A stretch of DNA of 34,095 bases from Acidisphaera sp. S103 (lineage in GTDB: Bacteria > Pseudomonadota > Alphaproteobacteria > Acetobacterales > Acetobacteraceae): NCBI RefSeq assembly GCF_009765975.1, contig NZ_LMUJ01000051.1, forward strand, positions 1 through 34,095, in the 5' to 3' direction. The position numbers and the translations under genes were made by a program. The notes below the pieces were generated by a model. It saw only the letters and a list, made by a program, of their open reading frames with translations, was not told the origin of the DNA and did not search any database. Position 1 is the stretch's first letter; every line of letters starts with the position of its first letter. Shown here piece by piece: positions 1 to 8,484 of this stretch.

Positions 1-200
1 CCCGGCTGATCCCGCCGGTCTTGTCGAGCGTCTGACGCTGGTGCTCCCCTTGGGCGATGCCTGATCGCGGCCCTTGACGGCAAGGATGGCCCGCCTTCGC
101 GTGGAGTACGATTTCACCCGGTAGGATCGGGCACTGCTTCGTTGAAGACCGTTCGGTGTTCGCCCGATCGCCGCCGACACTTGAAGATGCCCCCCCCCCG

Positions 201-1274
201 TCACCCGATCCGCATCCCCAAATCCCCCGCCTGCCTCACCTCGAACGCCCGGCGCGCCTCATCATACGCCTGCCCGACAATGCCGCCTCGCACCGACCCC
301 GCCTCCACTGACCGGTACGCCGGCCGCCAGCTTTCCGGCAGCGCCACCCCATCCGGAGGTGCGAGCCACAGCCGGAACAAACACCGCTTCAGCACCGGGT
401 CATCATGGTCCTCGAACTCGGTGCGGGAGTGCAGCGTCACGTGGTTGTTCAGGATCTGCATGTCGCCCGGCCGCAGATACATCGTGTGCATCACATTGGG
501 CCGGCGCAGCACGTCGTCCAGCAGGTCAAGCGCATCGAACTGGGCGGGGGACAGGGTCGGCACGCCCTCGATCGCCTGGGCCGACCGCAACCGGTTGCGG
601 TTCCATTTGCTGAACAGCAGGCCATCCCGCTGATCGTAGACCGGGTTGGGGTAGAACGGCGCCTCATCCGGCGCCTCTTCCGCCTGCCGGCTGAAATGGA
701 ACGGAAGGTGCAGCAGTTCGGCGAGGTCCGGCCGTTCCGCCTCCACCACTTCATGTGCGGTGACCGAACTGGACACCATGCTCATGCCGCCTGACTTGGC
801 CACGTTGTAGCAGGTCAGCAGCACGATATCCGCGCTGTCCGTATGGAAATCCAGGTCGGCGTTGGAGGAGTATCCCCGCCCCTTGCCGGTGCGATAGACC
901 GTCCCGGCATCGCGCACCGCCGTCATGAACGGACTGGCCTTCCCCTGCGGCCGAGCGACACCGGTGTGCAAGCCAATGGCCCAGGTGAGCAGTTCGAATT
1001 CCTCGGCCGTCAGTCCATCCCGAGGCATCCCGCGCAGGATCGCGAACCCGGTGCCGTCGCGGACCGCGCGCAACGAGGCCGCGATCACCGGCGACGCGGA
1101 ACCAAGGTCGAAATCGTCGCGGCGGTAATCCAGCAGCGTCTTCGCCGGGTCTGCCGCCCGACGCACCGCCGAAGTCAGGTCGTGCCGCGCGCGGTCGTCC
1201 AGTTCGAACATCCAGCCGGGACTCGTCCGCAGATCGTCGACGGCCCATGCCGCCTGCCTGTTCGCGTGCCGCAT
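201..1274 (-). CDS. TauD/TfdA-family Fe(II)/2-oxoglutarate dioxygenase
   Basis: Predicted non-haem iron oxygenase of 357 residues that would couple 2-oxoglutarate decarboxylation to oxidation of an unknown small substrate in the cytoplasm. The iron-binding pair HTD is visible at H144/D146 (LDFHTDSAD). The distal histidine is probably H282 in NNHVTLHSRTEF, and the following arginines (KRCLFRLWL, R298/R301) fit the 2-oxoglutarate carboxylate site. Length is somewhat above TauD (about 280), as in the broader TauD/TfdA superfamily. The start is supported by GAGGAG eight bases upstream. It lies 67 bases downstream of the transglutaminase-like gene on the same strand and is probably cotranscribed. 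The neighbourhood does not reveal the substrate, so taurine is not implied. A run of ten C sits just past the stop codon. The family call is firm and the specificity unknown. Confidence 0.9.
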   Translation of the reverse strand: MRHANRQAAWAVDDLRTSPGWMFELDDRARHDLTSAVRRAADPAKTLLDYRRDDFDLGSASPVIAASLRAVRDGTGFAILRGMPRDGLTAEEFELLTWAIGLHTGVARPQGKASPFMTAVRDAGTVYRTGKGRGYSSNADLDFHTDSADIVLLTCYNVAKSGGMSMVSSSVTAHEVVEAERPDLAELLHLPFHFSRQAEEAPDEAPFYPNPVYDQRDGLLFSKWNRNRLRSAQAIEGVPTLSPAQFDALDLLDDVLRRPNVMHTMYLRPGDMQILNNHVTLHSRTEFEDHDDPVLKRCLFRLWLAPPDGVALPESWRPAYRSVEAGSVRGGIVGQAYDEARRAFEVRQAGDLGMRIG

Positions 1275-1341
1275 CTTGGCATCTCCTCGCCATTTCGCCG
1301 CATCATGCGCGGTCCGTCCGGCGGAGCAAGATGTGCGGCCG

Positions 1342-2136
1342 TCAGGTCAGCCAGCCGGGCGCGACGTCAACCAGGGCTTGCTCCGGGTGGGCCGCGAGAT
1401 CATCCAGCAACGGATGCTCGTGCGCCTCGATCAGGCGTTTCGATGGCGGCGCATCCCGCCAGCCGTCCCATGCCGATGTCACCCGGCCGTTCAGAACATG
1501 GTGGTCGCGGAACACGTTGACTTTGACGAACCACGGGCCGCTCACGTCGCCGTGGCCGAAGCGGTTGGGATCGCATTTTTCCGCGCGGCAATTCAACCAC
1601 GCCTGTCCCGCGGTCACGAAGGATTGGCGGGGAACGTCCCTGGGGTCGAACCCAATTTGGAGTATGGCCTTCAGAAGCTCGTCGAGCTGCGGATCGCTCA
1701 GGCGCCACGTCCGGGTGTTCTGGACCCAATATTCGCAGACCCAGTGGTCTTCCCAGCCGTTGCCGAAATACGCGGCGAAACCGCACCGCACACGGGATGG
1801 AACGCCTTGGCCGCGCAGGAAGGAACACAGCAGAAGGGCGAAATCCCGGCACGTCCCGATCGCGCGCCGATCGGGTGGCCGCTGGATTTGCAGGCTTTGC
1901 CCGTCTCTTTGCAGAATGTCGTCCAACCGATCGGCGACGGGCAGGGTCATGCGTGAGACCCCCTGAAGCCGGGTGGCATCGAGGCCGTATTCAGCCAGCC
2001 AATCGGAGTGGACGAGCAAGCCCTGGACGATGGCATTGAGAACGCCGATGTCCGGCGGAAGGCCGGCGATCGCGGCGGCGTGACCCGCCGGATCGGACAT
2101 GCTGTTATGATCGAGCCATCTTTGAACGTGTTTCAT
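1342..2136 (-). CDS. Transglutaminase-like (papain-fold) protein
   Basis: Protein of 264 residues with a transglutaminase-like core. The probable triad is C96 (GTCRDFALLLCSFLR), H131 (WEDHWVCEYW) and D148 (RLSDPQL), in the order and spacing of the Cys-His-Asp triad of the superfamily. No signal peptide or membrane segment is seen, so it is probably cytoplasmic. Such proteins can be proteases, amidases or crosslinking enzymes, and the target here is unknown. An open frame extends upstream to 2322, but that part reads through the rpsB promoter and leader and looks non-coding. I chose the ATG at 2136, with a weak purine-rich stretch (GGTGGTGGG) in front. ATG at 2100 is an alternative. It is divergent from rpsB and upstream of the dioxygenase on the same strand. 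Confidence 0.75.
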   Translation of the reverse strand: MKHVQRWLDHNSMSDPAGHAAAIAGLPPDIGVLNAIVQGLLVHSDWLAEYGLDATRLQGVSRMTLPVADRLDDILQRDGQSLQIQRPPDRRAIGTCRDFALLLCSFLRGQGVPSRVRCGFAAYFGNGWEDHWVCEYWVQNTRTWRLSDPQLDELLKAILQIGFDPRDVPRQSFVTAGQAWLNCRAEKCDPNRFGHGDVSGPWFVKVNVFRDHHVLNGRVTSAWDGWRDAPPSKRLIEAHEHPLLDDLAAHPEQALVDVAPGWLT

Positions 2137-2169
2137 GACCCACCACCGTTCGCCGCACGCGCCATCAGC

Positions 2170-2198
2170 CTTGCATTCCCCCGAATTCTCCGCCATAT
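2170..2198 (+). promoter_or_regulatory. Probable rpsB promoter
   Basis: CTTGCA (2170-2175), a 17-base spacer and CCATAT (2193-2198) match the alphaproteobacterial housekeeping pattern CTTGAC-N17-CTATAT well. Transcription would start near 2205 and leave a leader of about 145 bases before rpsB. This is read from sequence only. Confidence 0.5.
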
Positions 2199-2204
2199 CC
2201 CCGC

Positions 2205-2348
2205 CCGCCGGCAACAGGATGATCCCCTGGGGCGGTAATTCACACGCGGGGAACCTTTCCCAGTCTTGGGTTCCGGTGCTGACAGGGGACATCCCTTGGG
2301 GCAACCCCCGCGGAGGCAACAACCGGACGACAGGAAAGGAGCACGCTT
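2205..2348 (+). promoter_or_regulatory. Structured 5' leader of rpsB
   Basis: The leader holds several short inverted repeats: GGAACC (2250-2255) with GGTTCC (2269-2274), AGGG (2284-2287) with CCCT (2293-2296), and GGGG (2298-2301) with CCCC (2305-2308). rpsB leaders in other bacteria are bound by S2 for autoregulation. A similar role here is inference. The leader ends in the Shine-Dalgarno AAAGGAG ahead of the rpsB ATG. Confidence 0.35.
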
Positions 2349-3131
2349 ATGGCGATGCCCGATTTCACGATGCGCCAGCTACTCGAAGCCGGCGTTCACT
2401 TTGGTCACCACACCCGCCGCTGGAACCCGCGCATGGCGCCGTTCCTGTATGGCACCCGCAACCAGGTCCACATCATCGATCTGCAGCAGACCGTGCCGAT
2501 GCTGGATCGTGCGCTGCGTGCCGTCCGTGATGTCACCGCCGCCGGCGGCCGCGTCCTGTTCGTGGGCACCAAGCGCGCTGCGGCCGAACATGTCGCCGAG
2601 GCGGCCAAGAAGTGCGGTCAGTACTACATCAACCACCGCTGGTTGGGTGGCACGCTGACCAACTGGAAGACCATCACCGGTTCGATCAAGCGCCTGCGCC
2701 AGATCGAGGATCTCGTCACCGGCGACACCCAGGGCCTGACCAAGAAGGAAGTCCTGGACATCACCCGCGACAAGGACAAGCTGGATCGCGCGCTGGGCGG
2801 CATCAAGGACATGGGCGGCCTGCCGGACATCCTGTTCATCATCGACACCAACAAGGAAAAGCTGGCGGTCGAGGAAGCCAACAAGCTGCACATCCCGGTC
2901 GTCGCCGTGCTCGACAGCAACTCCGACCCCACCGGCGTCACCTTCCCGATCCCGGGCAATGACGACGCAATACGAGCCATCACGCTGTATTGCGACCTGA
3001 TCTCGGGCGCGGTGCTGGATGGCATCAGCGCCGAGATGGGCTCCTCCGGCGCCGATATCGGTGCTCGGGAAGACCTGCCGGCCGAGGTGCTCGCGGACAT
3101 GGAGCCGGAACCCGCCGCCCCGGCCGCCTGA
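2349..3131 (+). CDS. rpsB: 30S ribosomal protein S2
   Basis: S2 of 260 residues, a component of the head/platform of the small ribosomal subunit and needed for S1 binding. Recognisable family blocks are the N-terminal [20 protein letters not shown], then [31 protein letters not shown] and, near the C-terminus, [12 protein letters not shown] and [11 protein letters not shown]. Length is normal, with a short acidic Ala/Pro-rich tail. The start has a good Shine-Dalgarno (AAGGAG). It is the first gene of the rpsB-tsf pair. A 128-base gap with two hairpins separates it from tsf. Confidence 0.98.
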   Translation: MAMPDFTMRQLLEAGVHFGHHTRRWNPRMAPFLYGTRNQVHIIDLQQTVPMLDRALRAVRDVTAAGGRVLFVGTKRAAAEHVAEAAKKCGQYYINHRWLGGTLTNWKTITGSIKRLRQIEDLVTGDTQGLTKKEVLDITRDKDKLDRALGGIKDMGGLPDILFIIDTNKEKLAVEEANKLHIPVVAVLDSNSDPTGVTFPIPGNDDAIRAITLYCDLISGAVLDGISAEMGSSGADIGAREDLPAEVLADMEPEPAAPAA

Positions 3132-3144
3132 ATCGAATCAGGGT

Positions 3145-3243
3145 ATTTTCGGGCTGACCGCATGGCCCGAAAATGCTCTAAAGCTTCGTTTGATCGCATG
3201 ATTCACGCGCCCTGAGCGTTCCGTGAGGCGCGATCATGCTCTA
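3145..3243 (+). repeat. Paired hairpins between rpsB and tsf, each ending ATGCTCTA
   Basis: The first hairpin has perfect 10-base arms ATTTTCGGGC (3145-3154) and GCCCGAAAAT (3165-3174) around a 10-base loop. The second has arms 3196-3211 and 3227-3239, GCATGAT and CGCGCC pairing with GGCGCGATCATGC, with a three-base TCA bulge. Each hairpin runs into ATGCTCTA (3173-3180 and 3236-3243). There is no T-run, so a classical intrinsic terminator is unlikely. It could be an attenuator or processing site between S2 and EF-Ts, or a dispersed intergenic repeat. Confidence 0.6.
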
Positions 3244-3259
3244 GTCAGGAGATAAAGAC

Positions 3260-4168
3260 ATGGCCGCGATTACCGCCGCCCTGGTGAAAGACCTGCGCGA
3301 CAAGACCGGCGCGGGCATGATGGACTGCAAGAAGGCGCTGACCGAAACCGACGGCGACATCGAGGTCGCCATCGACTGGCTGCGCAAGAAGGGCCTTGCC
3401 GCCGCCGCCAAGAAGTCCGGACGCGTGGCCGCCGAGGGCCTGGTGGCCGTCGCCACCGCCGCGAACAAGGCGGCGATCGTTGAAGTCAACGCCGAAACCG
3501 ATTTCGTCGCCCGCAACGAGACCTTCCAGGGCTTCGTCGAGGCGGTGGCTAAAATCGCGCTCGACGTCGGCGAAGACCTGGACGCGATCAAGGCCGCGCC
3601 GTTCCCCGGCACCGGCCGGACGGTTGCCGAGGAACTGACCCACCTGGTCGCCACCATTGGCGAGAACATGACGATCCGCCGCGCCGCCGTGCTGTCGGTG
3701 AAGCAGGGTGTCGTCGCGTCCTATATGCACCAGGCGCTGAAGCCGGGCCTCGGCAAGATCGGTGTGCTCGCCGCTGTCGAGGGCCCCGGCGAATTCGCCA
3801 CGCTGGAAACCCTCGGCCGTCAGGTCGGCATGCATGTTGCCGCGACCCGCCCCGAGGCGCTGGACGTCGACGCCGTCGATCCGGCGGCGCTGGAACGGGA
3901 ACGCGCCGTGCTCAGCGATCAGGCCCGAGCCTCCGGCAAGCCGGAAAACATCATCGAGAAGATGGTCGAAGGCCGCATCCGCAAATACTACGAGGAAGTG
4001 GTGCTGCTGGAGCAGGTGTGGGTGCATGACGGCGAAAGCCGGGTACGCGCCGTCGTCAAGAAGGCCGGCGTCACGCTGACCGGCTTCGTCCGCTTCGCGC
4101 TGGGCGAGGGCATCGAGAAGCCGAAGGACGACTTCGCCGCCGAAGTCGCCGCCACCGCCGGCGTCTGA
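3260..4168 (+). CDS. tsf: Translation elongation factor Ts
   Basis: EF-Ts of 302 residues, the nucleotide exchange factor that recycles EF-Tu-GDP in the cytoplasm. The N-terminal UBA-like module carries the signature [19 protein letters not shown], followed by the core signature AEGLVAVA and [10 protein letters not shown]. The dimerisation region and the C-terminal region are complete. Length is in the normal range for alphaproteobacteria (about 300). The start is preceded by the Shine-Dalgarno CAGGAG. It lies downstream of rpsB with two hairpins in the 128-base gap, and 87 bases before pyrH. Confidence 0.98.
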   Translation: MAAITAALVKDLRDKTGAGMMDCKKALTETDGDIEVAIDWLRKKGLAAAAKKSGRVAAEGLVAVATAANKAAIVEVNAETDFVARNETFQGFVEAVAKIALDVGEDLDAIKAAPFPGTGRTVAEELTHLVATIGENMTIRRAAVLSVKQGVVASYMHQALKPGLGKIGVLAAVEGPGEFATLETLGRQVGMHVAATRPEALDVDAVDPAALERERAVLSDQARASGKPENIIEKMVEGRIRKYYEEVVLLEQVWVHDGESRVRAVVKKAGVTLTGFVRFALGEGIEKPKDDFAAEVAATAGV

Positions 4169-4192
4169 TCGCCCCGGTTCGACAGACTCCGA

Positions 4193-4221
4193 CTTGTCCA
4201 TAACGGGCGGCGCCACTAGGG
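4193..4221 (+). promoter_or_regulatory. Possible pyrH promoter
   Basis: CTTGTC (4193-4198), 17 bases and CTAGGG (4216-4221) resemble the alphaproteobacterial housekeeping promoter, though the -10 element is only a partial match. It overlaps an inverted repeat with arms CGGGCGGC (4204-4211) and GCCGCCCG (4223-4230). That hairpin could instead act on readthrough transcripts from tsf. Confidence 0.3.
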
Positions 4222-4255
4222 TGCCGCCCGGTCCTCATTGTCCCACGGGAGTCAC

Positions 4256-4978
4256 ATGACACCGCCCCCCGTCTACAAGCGCGTACTGCTGAAGCTGTCC
4301 GGGGAAGCGCTGATGGGTCGGCGCGAATTCGGCCTGGACACCGAAACCGTCAACGCCATCGCCAACGACATCAAGGCCGTTGTCGCCATGGGGGTGGAGG
4401 TATCCGTCGTCATCGGCGGCGGCAATATCTTCCGCGGCGTGTCCGGCGCCGCATCCGGCATGGATCGCGCACAGGCCGACTACATGGGCATGCTGGCGAC
4501 CATCATGAACGCGCTCGCCCTGCAATCGGCGCTGGAAAAGCGCGATGTCCCGACCCGGGTGCAGTCGGCGATCCCGATGGCGTCGGTCTGCGAGCCGTAT
4601 ATTCGCCGCCGGGCCGAACGGCACATGGAAAAGGGCAGGGTGGTGGTGTTCGGCGCCGGCACCGGCAATCCGTTCTTTACCACCGATACCGCCGCGGCGC
4701 TGCGCGCGGCCGAAATGCAGTGCGACGCGCTGCTGAAGGGCACCCAGGTCGACGGCGTCTACTCCGCCGATCCACGCAAGGTGTCGGGTGCGACCCGCTA
4801 TGAGCAGTTGACCTACCTCGACGTCCTGGCCAACGATCTTGGTGTGATGGACGCCGCCGCGATCAGCCTGGCTCGGGAAAATCATTTGCCGATCATCGTT
4901 TTCAACATCCACGCCCCCGGTGCGTTCGCCCAGGTCATGCGCGGTGAGGGTGCGTTCACCAAGATTATCGAGACCTAG
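4256..4978 (+). CDS. pyrH: UMP kinase
   Basis: Bacterial-type UMP kinase of the amino-acid kinase superfamily, 240 residues, phosphorylating UMP to UDP for pyrimidine nucleotide synthesis. Visible motifs are [12 protein letters not shown] at the N-terminus, the glycine-rich [25 protein letters not shown] in the nucleotide/UMP site, and [10 protein letters not shown]. The frame is open from TTG 4238, but the ATG at 4256 has GGGAG four bases upstream and gives the usual N-terminus, so I chose it. It sits between tsf and frr, the common order in bacteria. Confidence 0.97.
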   Translation: MTPPPVYKRVLLKLSGEALMGRREFGLDTETVNAIANDIKAVVAMGVEVSVVIGGGNIFRGVSGAASGMDRAQADYMGMLATIMNALALQSALEKRDVPTRVQSAIPMASVCEPYIRRRAERHMEKGRVVVFGAGTGNPFFTTDTAAALRAAEMQCDALLKGTQVDGVYSADPRKVSGATRYEQLTYLDVLANDLGVMDAAAISLARENHLPIIVFNIHAPGAFAQVMRGEGAFTKIIET

Positions 4979-5031
4979 CGTAACGGATCGCGCGGCACGC
5001 GATCAAATAAACGGAGTTGGGAGGCAGCATC

Positions 5032-5601
5032 ATGGCCACCGCGGACCTGAATAGCCTGAAGCAGGATATCACCCGCCGCATGGACGGTGCCCTGGAGACG
5101 TTGCGCCGGGAATTTGCCGGCCTGCGCACCGGGCGCGCCCATCCCGGCCTGCTGGATCCGGTGAAGGTAATCGCCTACGGCACGGAAATGCCGCTGAACC
5201 AGGTCGGCACCGTCGGCGCGCCGGAGCCGCGCATGCTGACCGTGCAGGTTTGGGACAAGTCGATGATCTCGGCGGTGGAGAAGGCGATCCGGGACTCCGG
5301 CCTGGGCCTTAATCCCGCGACGGACGGCATGCTGGTCCGCGTGCCGATCCCGCAATTGACGACCGAACGGCGCAACGAACTGGCCAAGCTGGCGCATAAA
5401 TACGCCGAGGGCGCGAAAATCTCGGTCCGCGGCGTCCGTCGCGACGGCATGGAGCAGATCAAGGGCCATGAGAAGAAACACGAGATCGGTGAGGACCTGG
5501 CGAAGAACTGGGCGGACGAAGTGCAAAAACTGACCGACCAATTCATTAAAAAGGTGGACGAAACGCTCACGGACAAGGAAAAAGACATCAGGCAGGTCTA
5601 A
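5032..5601 (+). CDS. frr: Ribosome recycling factor
   Basis: RRF of 189 residues, which with EF-G splits post-termination ribosomes. Family features are the N-terminal helix with [21 protein letters not shown], the block [20 protein letters not shown], and the long C-terminal helices [14 protein letters not shown] and [18 protein letters not shown] that form the three-helix bundle. The open frame extends back to TTG 5017, but ATG 5032 has GGGAGG seven bases upstream and gives a normal-length protein. It lies 53 bases after pyrH and 68 bases before the chosen uppS start. Confidence 0.97.
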   Translation: MATADLNSLKQDITRRMDGALETLRREFAGLRTGRAHPGLLDPVKVIAYGTEMPLNQVGTVGAPEPRMLTVQVWDKSMISAVEKAIRDSGLGLNPATDGMLVRVPIPQLTTERRNELAKLAHKYAEGAKISVRGVRRDGMEQIKGHEKKHEIGEDLAKNWADEVQKLTDQFIKKVDETLTDKEKDIRQV

Positions 5602-5669
5602 GGCGGGTCGCGGACAGGGTGCCGATCGTCGCCAAACAGACAGCCATGGGCTTGGTGTCGGAGGACTTC

Positions 5670-6443
5670 GTGTCAACAGCCATCGCGGCGTCCGAGGTAG
5701 TCGCCGAGGTTTCCCCGATCGGTGCCCTTGAAGCCCGGCCAGACGTGCCCGGCCATGTCGCCATCATCATGGACGGCAATGGGCGTTGGGCCAAATCGCG
5801 AGGTCTGCCGCACATCGCCGGTCATCGCGAAGGATCCCGAGCGCTCCGGCGCGCGATCGAGGCGGCGATCCAGTCCGGCGTGTCCTGGCTGACCATCTAC
5901 GCCTTCAGCAGTGAGAACTGGCGCCGCCCGGCGGGCGAAATCCTGGGTCTGACTGGCCTGCTGCGCCGTTATTTGCGGTCGGAGATCACTGAACTGAAGC
6001 AATCCGGCGTGCGCCTACGCTTCATTGGCGATCGCTGCCGGTTCGATTCTGACATTCAGACCGATCTGGAAGCCGCCGAACGCGATACCGCGGTGAACAC
6101 CCGGCTCAACCTGACCATCGCGTTGTCCTACGGTGCGCGGGCCGAGATCGCCGCCGCGGCACGGGCCGCGTTGGAAGCCGTGCGGGCCGGATGCCTGGAG
6201 GCCGGCGATCTTGGGGAAGACGTCTTCGCCAGTTTCCTCGCCACCGCCGGCATGCCGGACCCCGACCTTGTCATCCGCACCTCGGGCGAGCAGCGGCTGT
6301 CGAATTTTCTGCTGTGGCAGGCGGCCTATGCCGAACTGGTGTTTCTTGACGTCCTTTGGCCGGATTTCGACCACGCCCATTTCGGCGCGGCGTTGAAGGA
6401 ATTCTCCCGGCGGGAGCGGCGCTTCGGCGCGCGCAAGGACTAA
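5670..6443 (+). CDS. uppS: Polyprenyl (undecaprenyl) diphosphate synthase
   Basis: cis-Prenyltransferase of 257 residues that extends farnesyl diphosphate with isopentenyl diphosphate to the C55 carrier for peptidoglycan and O-antigen, at the membrane surface. Seen are the catalytic aspartate block IIMDGNGRWAKSRG (D35), YAFSSENWRRP, and the C-terminal signature IRTSGEQRLSNFLLWQAAY. The frame is open from GTG 5619, but GTG 5670 has GGAGG five bases upstream, whereas 5619 has no clear Shine-Dalgarno, so I prefer 5670. It is followed immediately by cdsA, which has an unusual start. Confidence 0.95.
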   Translation: MSTAIAASEVVAEVSPIGALEARPDVPGHVAIIMDGNGRWAKSRGLPHIAGHREGSRALRRAIEAAIQSGVSWLTIYAFSSENWRRPAGEILGLTGLLRRYLRSEITELKQSGVRLRFIGDRCRFDSDIQTDLEAAERDTAVNTRLNLTIALSYGARAEIAAAARAALEAVRAGCLEAGDLGEDVFASFLATAGMPDPDLVIRTSGEQRLSNFLLWQAAYAELVFLDVLWPDFDHAHFGAALKEFSRRERRFGARKD

Positions 6444-7255
6444 ATCCGCTGCCGGACAATGCGACCCGCTGGGCCGATCTCAGGCTTCGCATTCTGTCGG
6501 CCTCGATTTTGGCACCGCTCGCACTGGGGTGCATCTGGATCGGCGGGGCCGCTTTCGCCGGGCTGATTGCCCTGATCGCCGCCGGCCTGTCTTATGAATG
6601 GCTGGGTTTGTGCCGCCGGCGTGCCTCGCCGTTGGCGGTGCTGCTGTATGCTGTTTTGCCGCTTGCCGTGGTGTTGACGGCGTTGGGCGAGGATATCGCG
6701 GTCCTTGTTCTCCTGGCCGTCGCCACCGCCATCGGCCGCGGCCTGTCCCCATCCCGGCCGCTCGGATTGGGGATACCCTATCTCGGGTTGGGCGCGGTGG
6801 CGCTGGTATGGTTGCGGCAGCCATCCGGCAGCGGTGGCGTCAATGTGATCGTGTTGCTGCTTGTGGTTTGGGCCAGCGATATCGGGGCGTACCTGGCGGG
6901 ACGAGCGATCGGCGGCCCGCGCCTGGCGCCGGCCGTTTCGCCGGGAAAAACCTGGTCCGGCGCCGTGGGCGGCCTTTTCGCGGCGGCCGCGGTGGGGGCC
7001 GCGGCGTCAGCGATCTTGCGGCATGGGCCGATTTCCTGGCGTCCGGTGATGTTCGCCGTGCTGATCGGCATCATTAGCCAGGCGGGAGATCTTTTCGAAA
7101 GCCAGTTGAAGCGCCACTTTGGCGTAAAGGACTCCGGCACCATGATCCCGGGCCATGGCGGCCTGCTGGACCGGCTGGATGCGCTGCTGACCGCCGTGCC
7201 GGCGGCGGCACTACTGGCGTTGATCCTGGGACGTGGAGTAGTGCTTTGGAAATGA
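6356..7255 (+). CDS. cdsA: Phosphatidate cytidylyltransferase
   Basis: Integral membrane enzyme that makes CDP-diacylglycerol from phosphatidate and CTP, the branch point of phospholipid synthesis. It has several hydrophobic segments and a perfect family signature near the C-terminus: SQLKRHFGVKDSGT, then PGHGGLLDRLD. The start is uncertain. No ATG or GTG lies in frame between the uppS stop (6441-6443) and the first conserved residues (RWADLRLRILSASILAPLAL). The coordinates use the TTG at 6356, which overlaps uppS by 88 bases. A rarer CTG at 6449, with AAGGA ten bases upstream, would give the more usual N-terminus of about 268 residues. The stop overlaps the possible dxr ATG as ATGA. Confidence 0.92.
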   Translation: MAGFRPRPFRRGVEGILPAGAALRRAQGLNPLPDNATRWADLRLRILSASILAPLALGCIWIGGAAFAGLIALIAAGLSYEWLGLCRRRASPLAVLLYAVLPLAVVLTALGEDIAVLVLLAVATAIGRGLSPSRPLGLGIPYLGLGAVALVWLRQPSGSGGVNVIVLLLVVWASDIGAYLAGRAIGGPRLAPAVSPGKTWSGAVGGLFAAAAVGAAASAILRHGPISWRPVMFAVLIGIISQAGDLFESQLKRHFGVKDSGTMIPGHGGLLDRLDALLTAVPAAALLALILGRGVVLWK

Positions 7256-8457
7256 ACGCGGTTTATCAATCCATTCCCCCTATTCCCCAGCCCGGTTCGG
7301 TACGGACCGTCACTGTCCTTGGCAGCACCGGCAGCGTCGGAACCCAGACGATCGAACTGCTCGCGTCGGATCCCGAGCGTTTCCAGGTGCAAGCGCTGGT
7401 CGCCGGCCGCAATGCCGTTCGGCTCGCCGAACAGGCGATCGCCCTGCGCGCCAAGGTCGCCGTTGTCGCCGACCCCTCGGCCTATGCCGCGTTGCGCGAT
7501 GCGCTGACCGGCACCGGAATCGAAGCCGCCGCCGGCACCAAGGCCGTGGTGTCGGCTGCCGCGCTGGACGCCGACTGGACCATGGCGGCGATCACCGGCG
7601 CCGCCGGCCTGGCCTCCACCCTGGCGGCGATCCGCCGCGGGGCGTTCGTCGCCCTGGCCAACAAGGAAGCCCTGGTGTGCGCCGGCGACGTGATGCTGCG
7701 CGCGGTGAAAGAGGCCGGCGCGACCCTGCTGCCGGTGGATTCGGAGCACAACGCGATTTTCCAGTCGATGGCGGACGGCAATCGCGACGCGGTGGAAAAG
7801 ATCATCCTGACCGCCTCGGGCGGCCCGTTCCGCACCACCAGCCTGGAGGACATGGCCGCCGCCACGCCGGAGATGGCGCTGCGCCATCCGGTCTGGTCGA
7901 TGGGGGCCAAGATCAGCATCGATTCCGCGACGATGATGAACAAGGGGCTGGAGGTGATCGAGGCCGCCCGGCTGTTCGATCTGGATGAAACCAGGATCGA
8001 CGTGCTGTTCCATCCGCAATCGGTCGTCCACAGCATGGTCTGCTACCATGACGGGTCCGTCCTGGCGCAGCTCGGGTCGCCCGACATGCGCATCCCGATC
8101 GCCCACACGCTGGCCTGGCCGCGGCGGATGGCGACGAAGTCGCCACGGCTCGATCTGGCCGCCGTCGGCCGCCTGGAATTCGAGGCGCCCGACCTGGTCA
8201 GGTTCCCCGCGTTGCGTCTAGCAAGAGAAGTGTTGCAAATCGGCGGCGGAACGCCCACCATCTTAAATGCAGCGAATGAGATCGCTGTTGAGGCATTTCT
8301 TCAGAAACATATCGGATTTTTAGACATATCTCGGACAGTGGAGCGTGTGTTGCAGATGCTGGGGACACCGCGTGCGGACACATTGGATGATGTGATCGAA
8401 CTCAACGCTGCCGCGCGCCGGACCGCCCATGATTTGCTGCCTGCCCACGCTATATGA
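7246..8457 (+). CDS. dxr: 1-deoxy-D-xylulose 5-phosphate reductoisomerase
   Basis: Second enzyme of the MEP isoprenoid pathway, converting DXP to 2-C-methyl-D-erythritol 4-phosphate with NADPH and a divalent metal. Visible are the NADPH motif LGSTGSVGTQT, the metal/substrate blocks VDSEHNAIFQ and ASGGPFR, and MGAKISIDSATMMNKGLEVIEA. At 403 residues it is complete. TTG 7246 has GGAG seven bases upstream. ATG 7252 overlaps the cdsA stop and is the alternative. It feeds precursors to UppS upstream. The last quarter of the gene (about 8218-8400) uses A/T-rich codons (CTA, TTA twice, AGA, ATA) unlike the rest. Confidence 0.96.
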   Translation: MEMNAVYQSIPPIPQPGSVRTVTVLGSTGSVGTQTIELLASDPERFQVQALVAGRNAVRLAEQAIALRAKVAVVADPSAYAALRDALTGTGIEAAAGTKAVVSAAALDADWTMAAITGAAGLASTLAAIRRGAFVALANKEALVCAGDVMLRAVKEAGATLLPVDSEHNAIFQSMADGNRDAVEKIILTASGGPFRTTSLEDMAAATPEMALRHPVWSMGAKISIDSATMMNKGLEVIEAARLFDLDETRIDVLFHPQSVVHSMVCYHDGSVLAQLGSPDMRIPIAHTLAWPRRMATKSPRLDLAAVGRLEFEAPDLVRFPALRLAREVLQIGGGTPTILNAANEIAVEAFLQKHIGFLDISRTVERVLQMLGTPRADTLDDVIELNAAARRTAHDLLPAHAI

Positions 8458-8484
8458 TTTCACGCTGACAGGAGAGCCAGGCCA

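Noticed and set aside
2..64. Open frame at the left edge ending in TGA, possible 3' end of a gene
   Set aside because: Only 20 codons are visible, with no recognisable motif. Too short to support as coding.
190..199. Run of ten C next to the dioxygenase gene, considered as a phase-variation tract
   Set aside because: It lies one base beyond the stop codon, so slippage would not change the reading frame, and no other gene is affected.
2137..2322. N-terminal extension of the transglutaminase-like gene
   Set aside because: The extension would be antisense to the rpsB promoter and leader and shows no protein-like sequence. The internal ATG at 2136 fits better.
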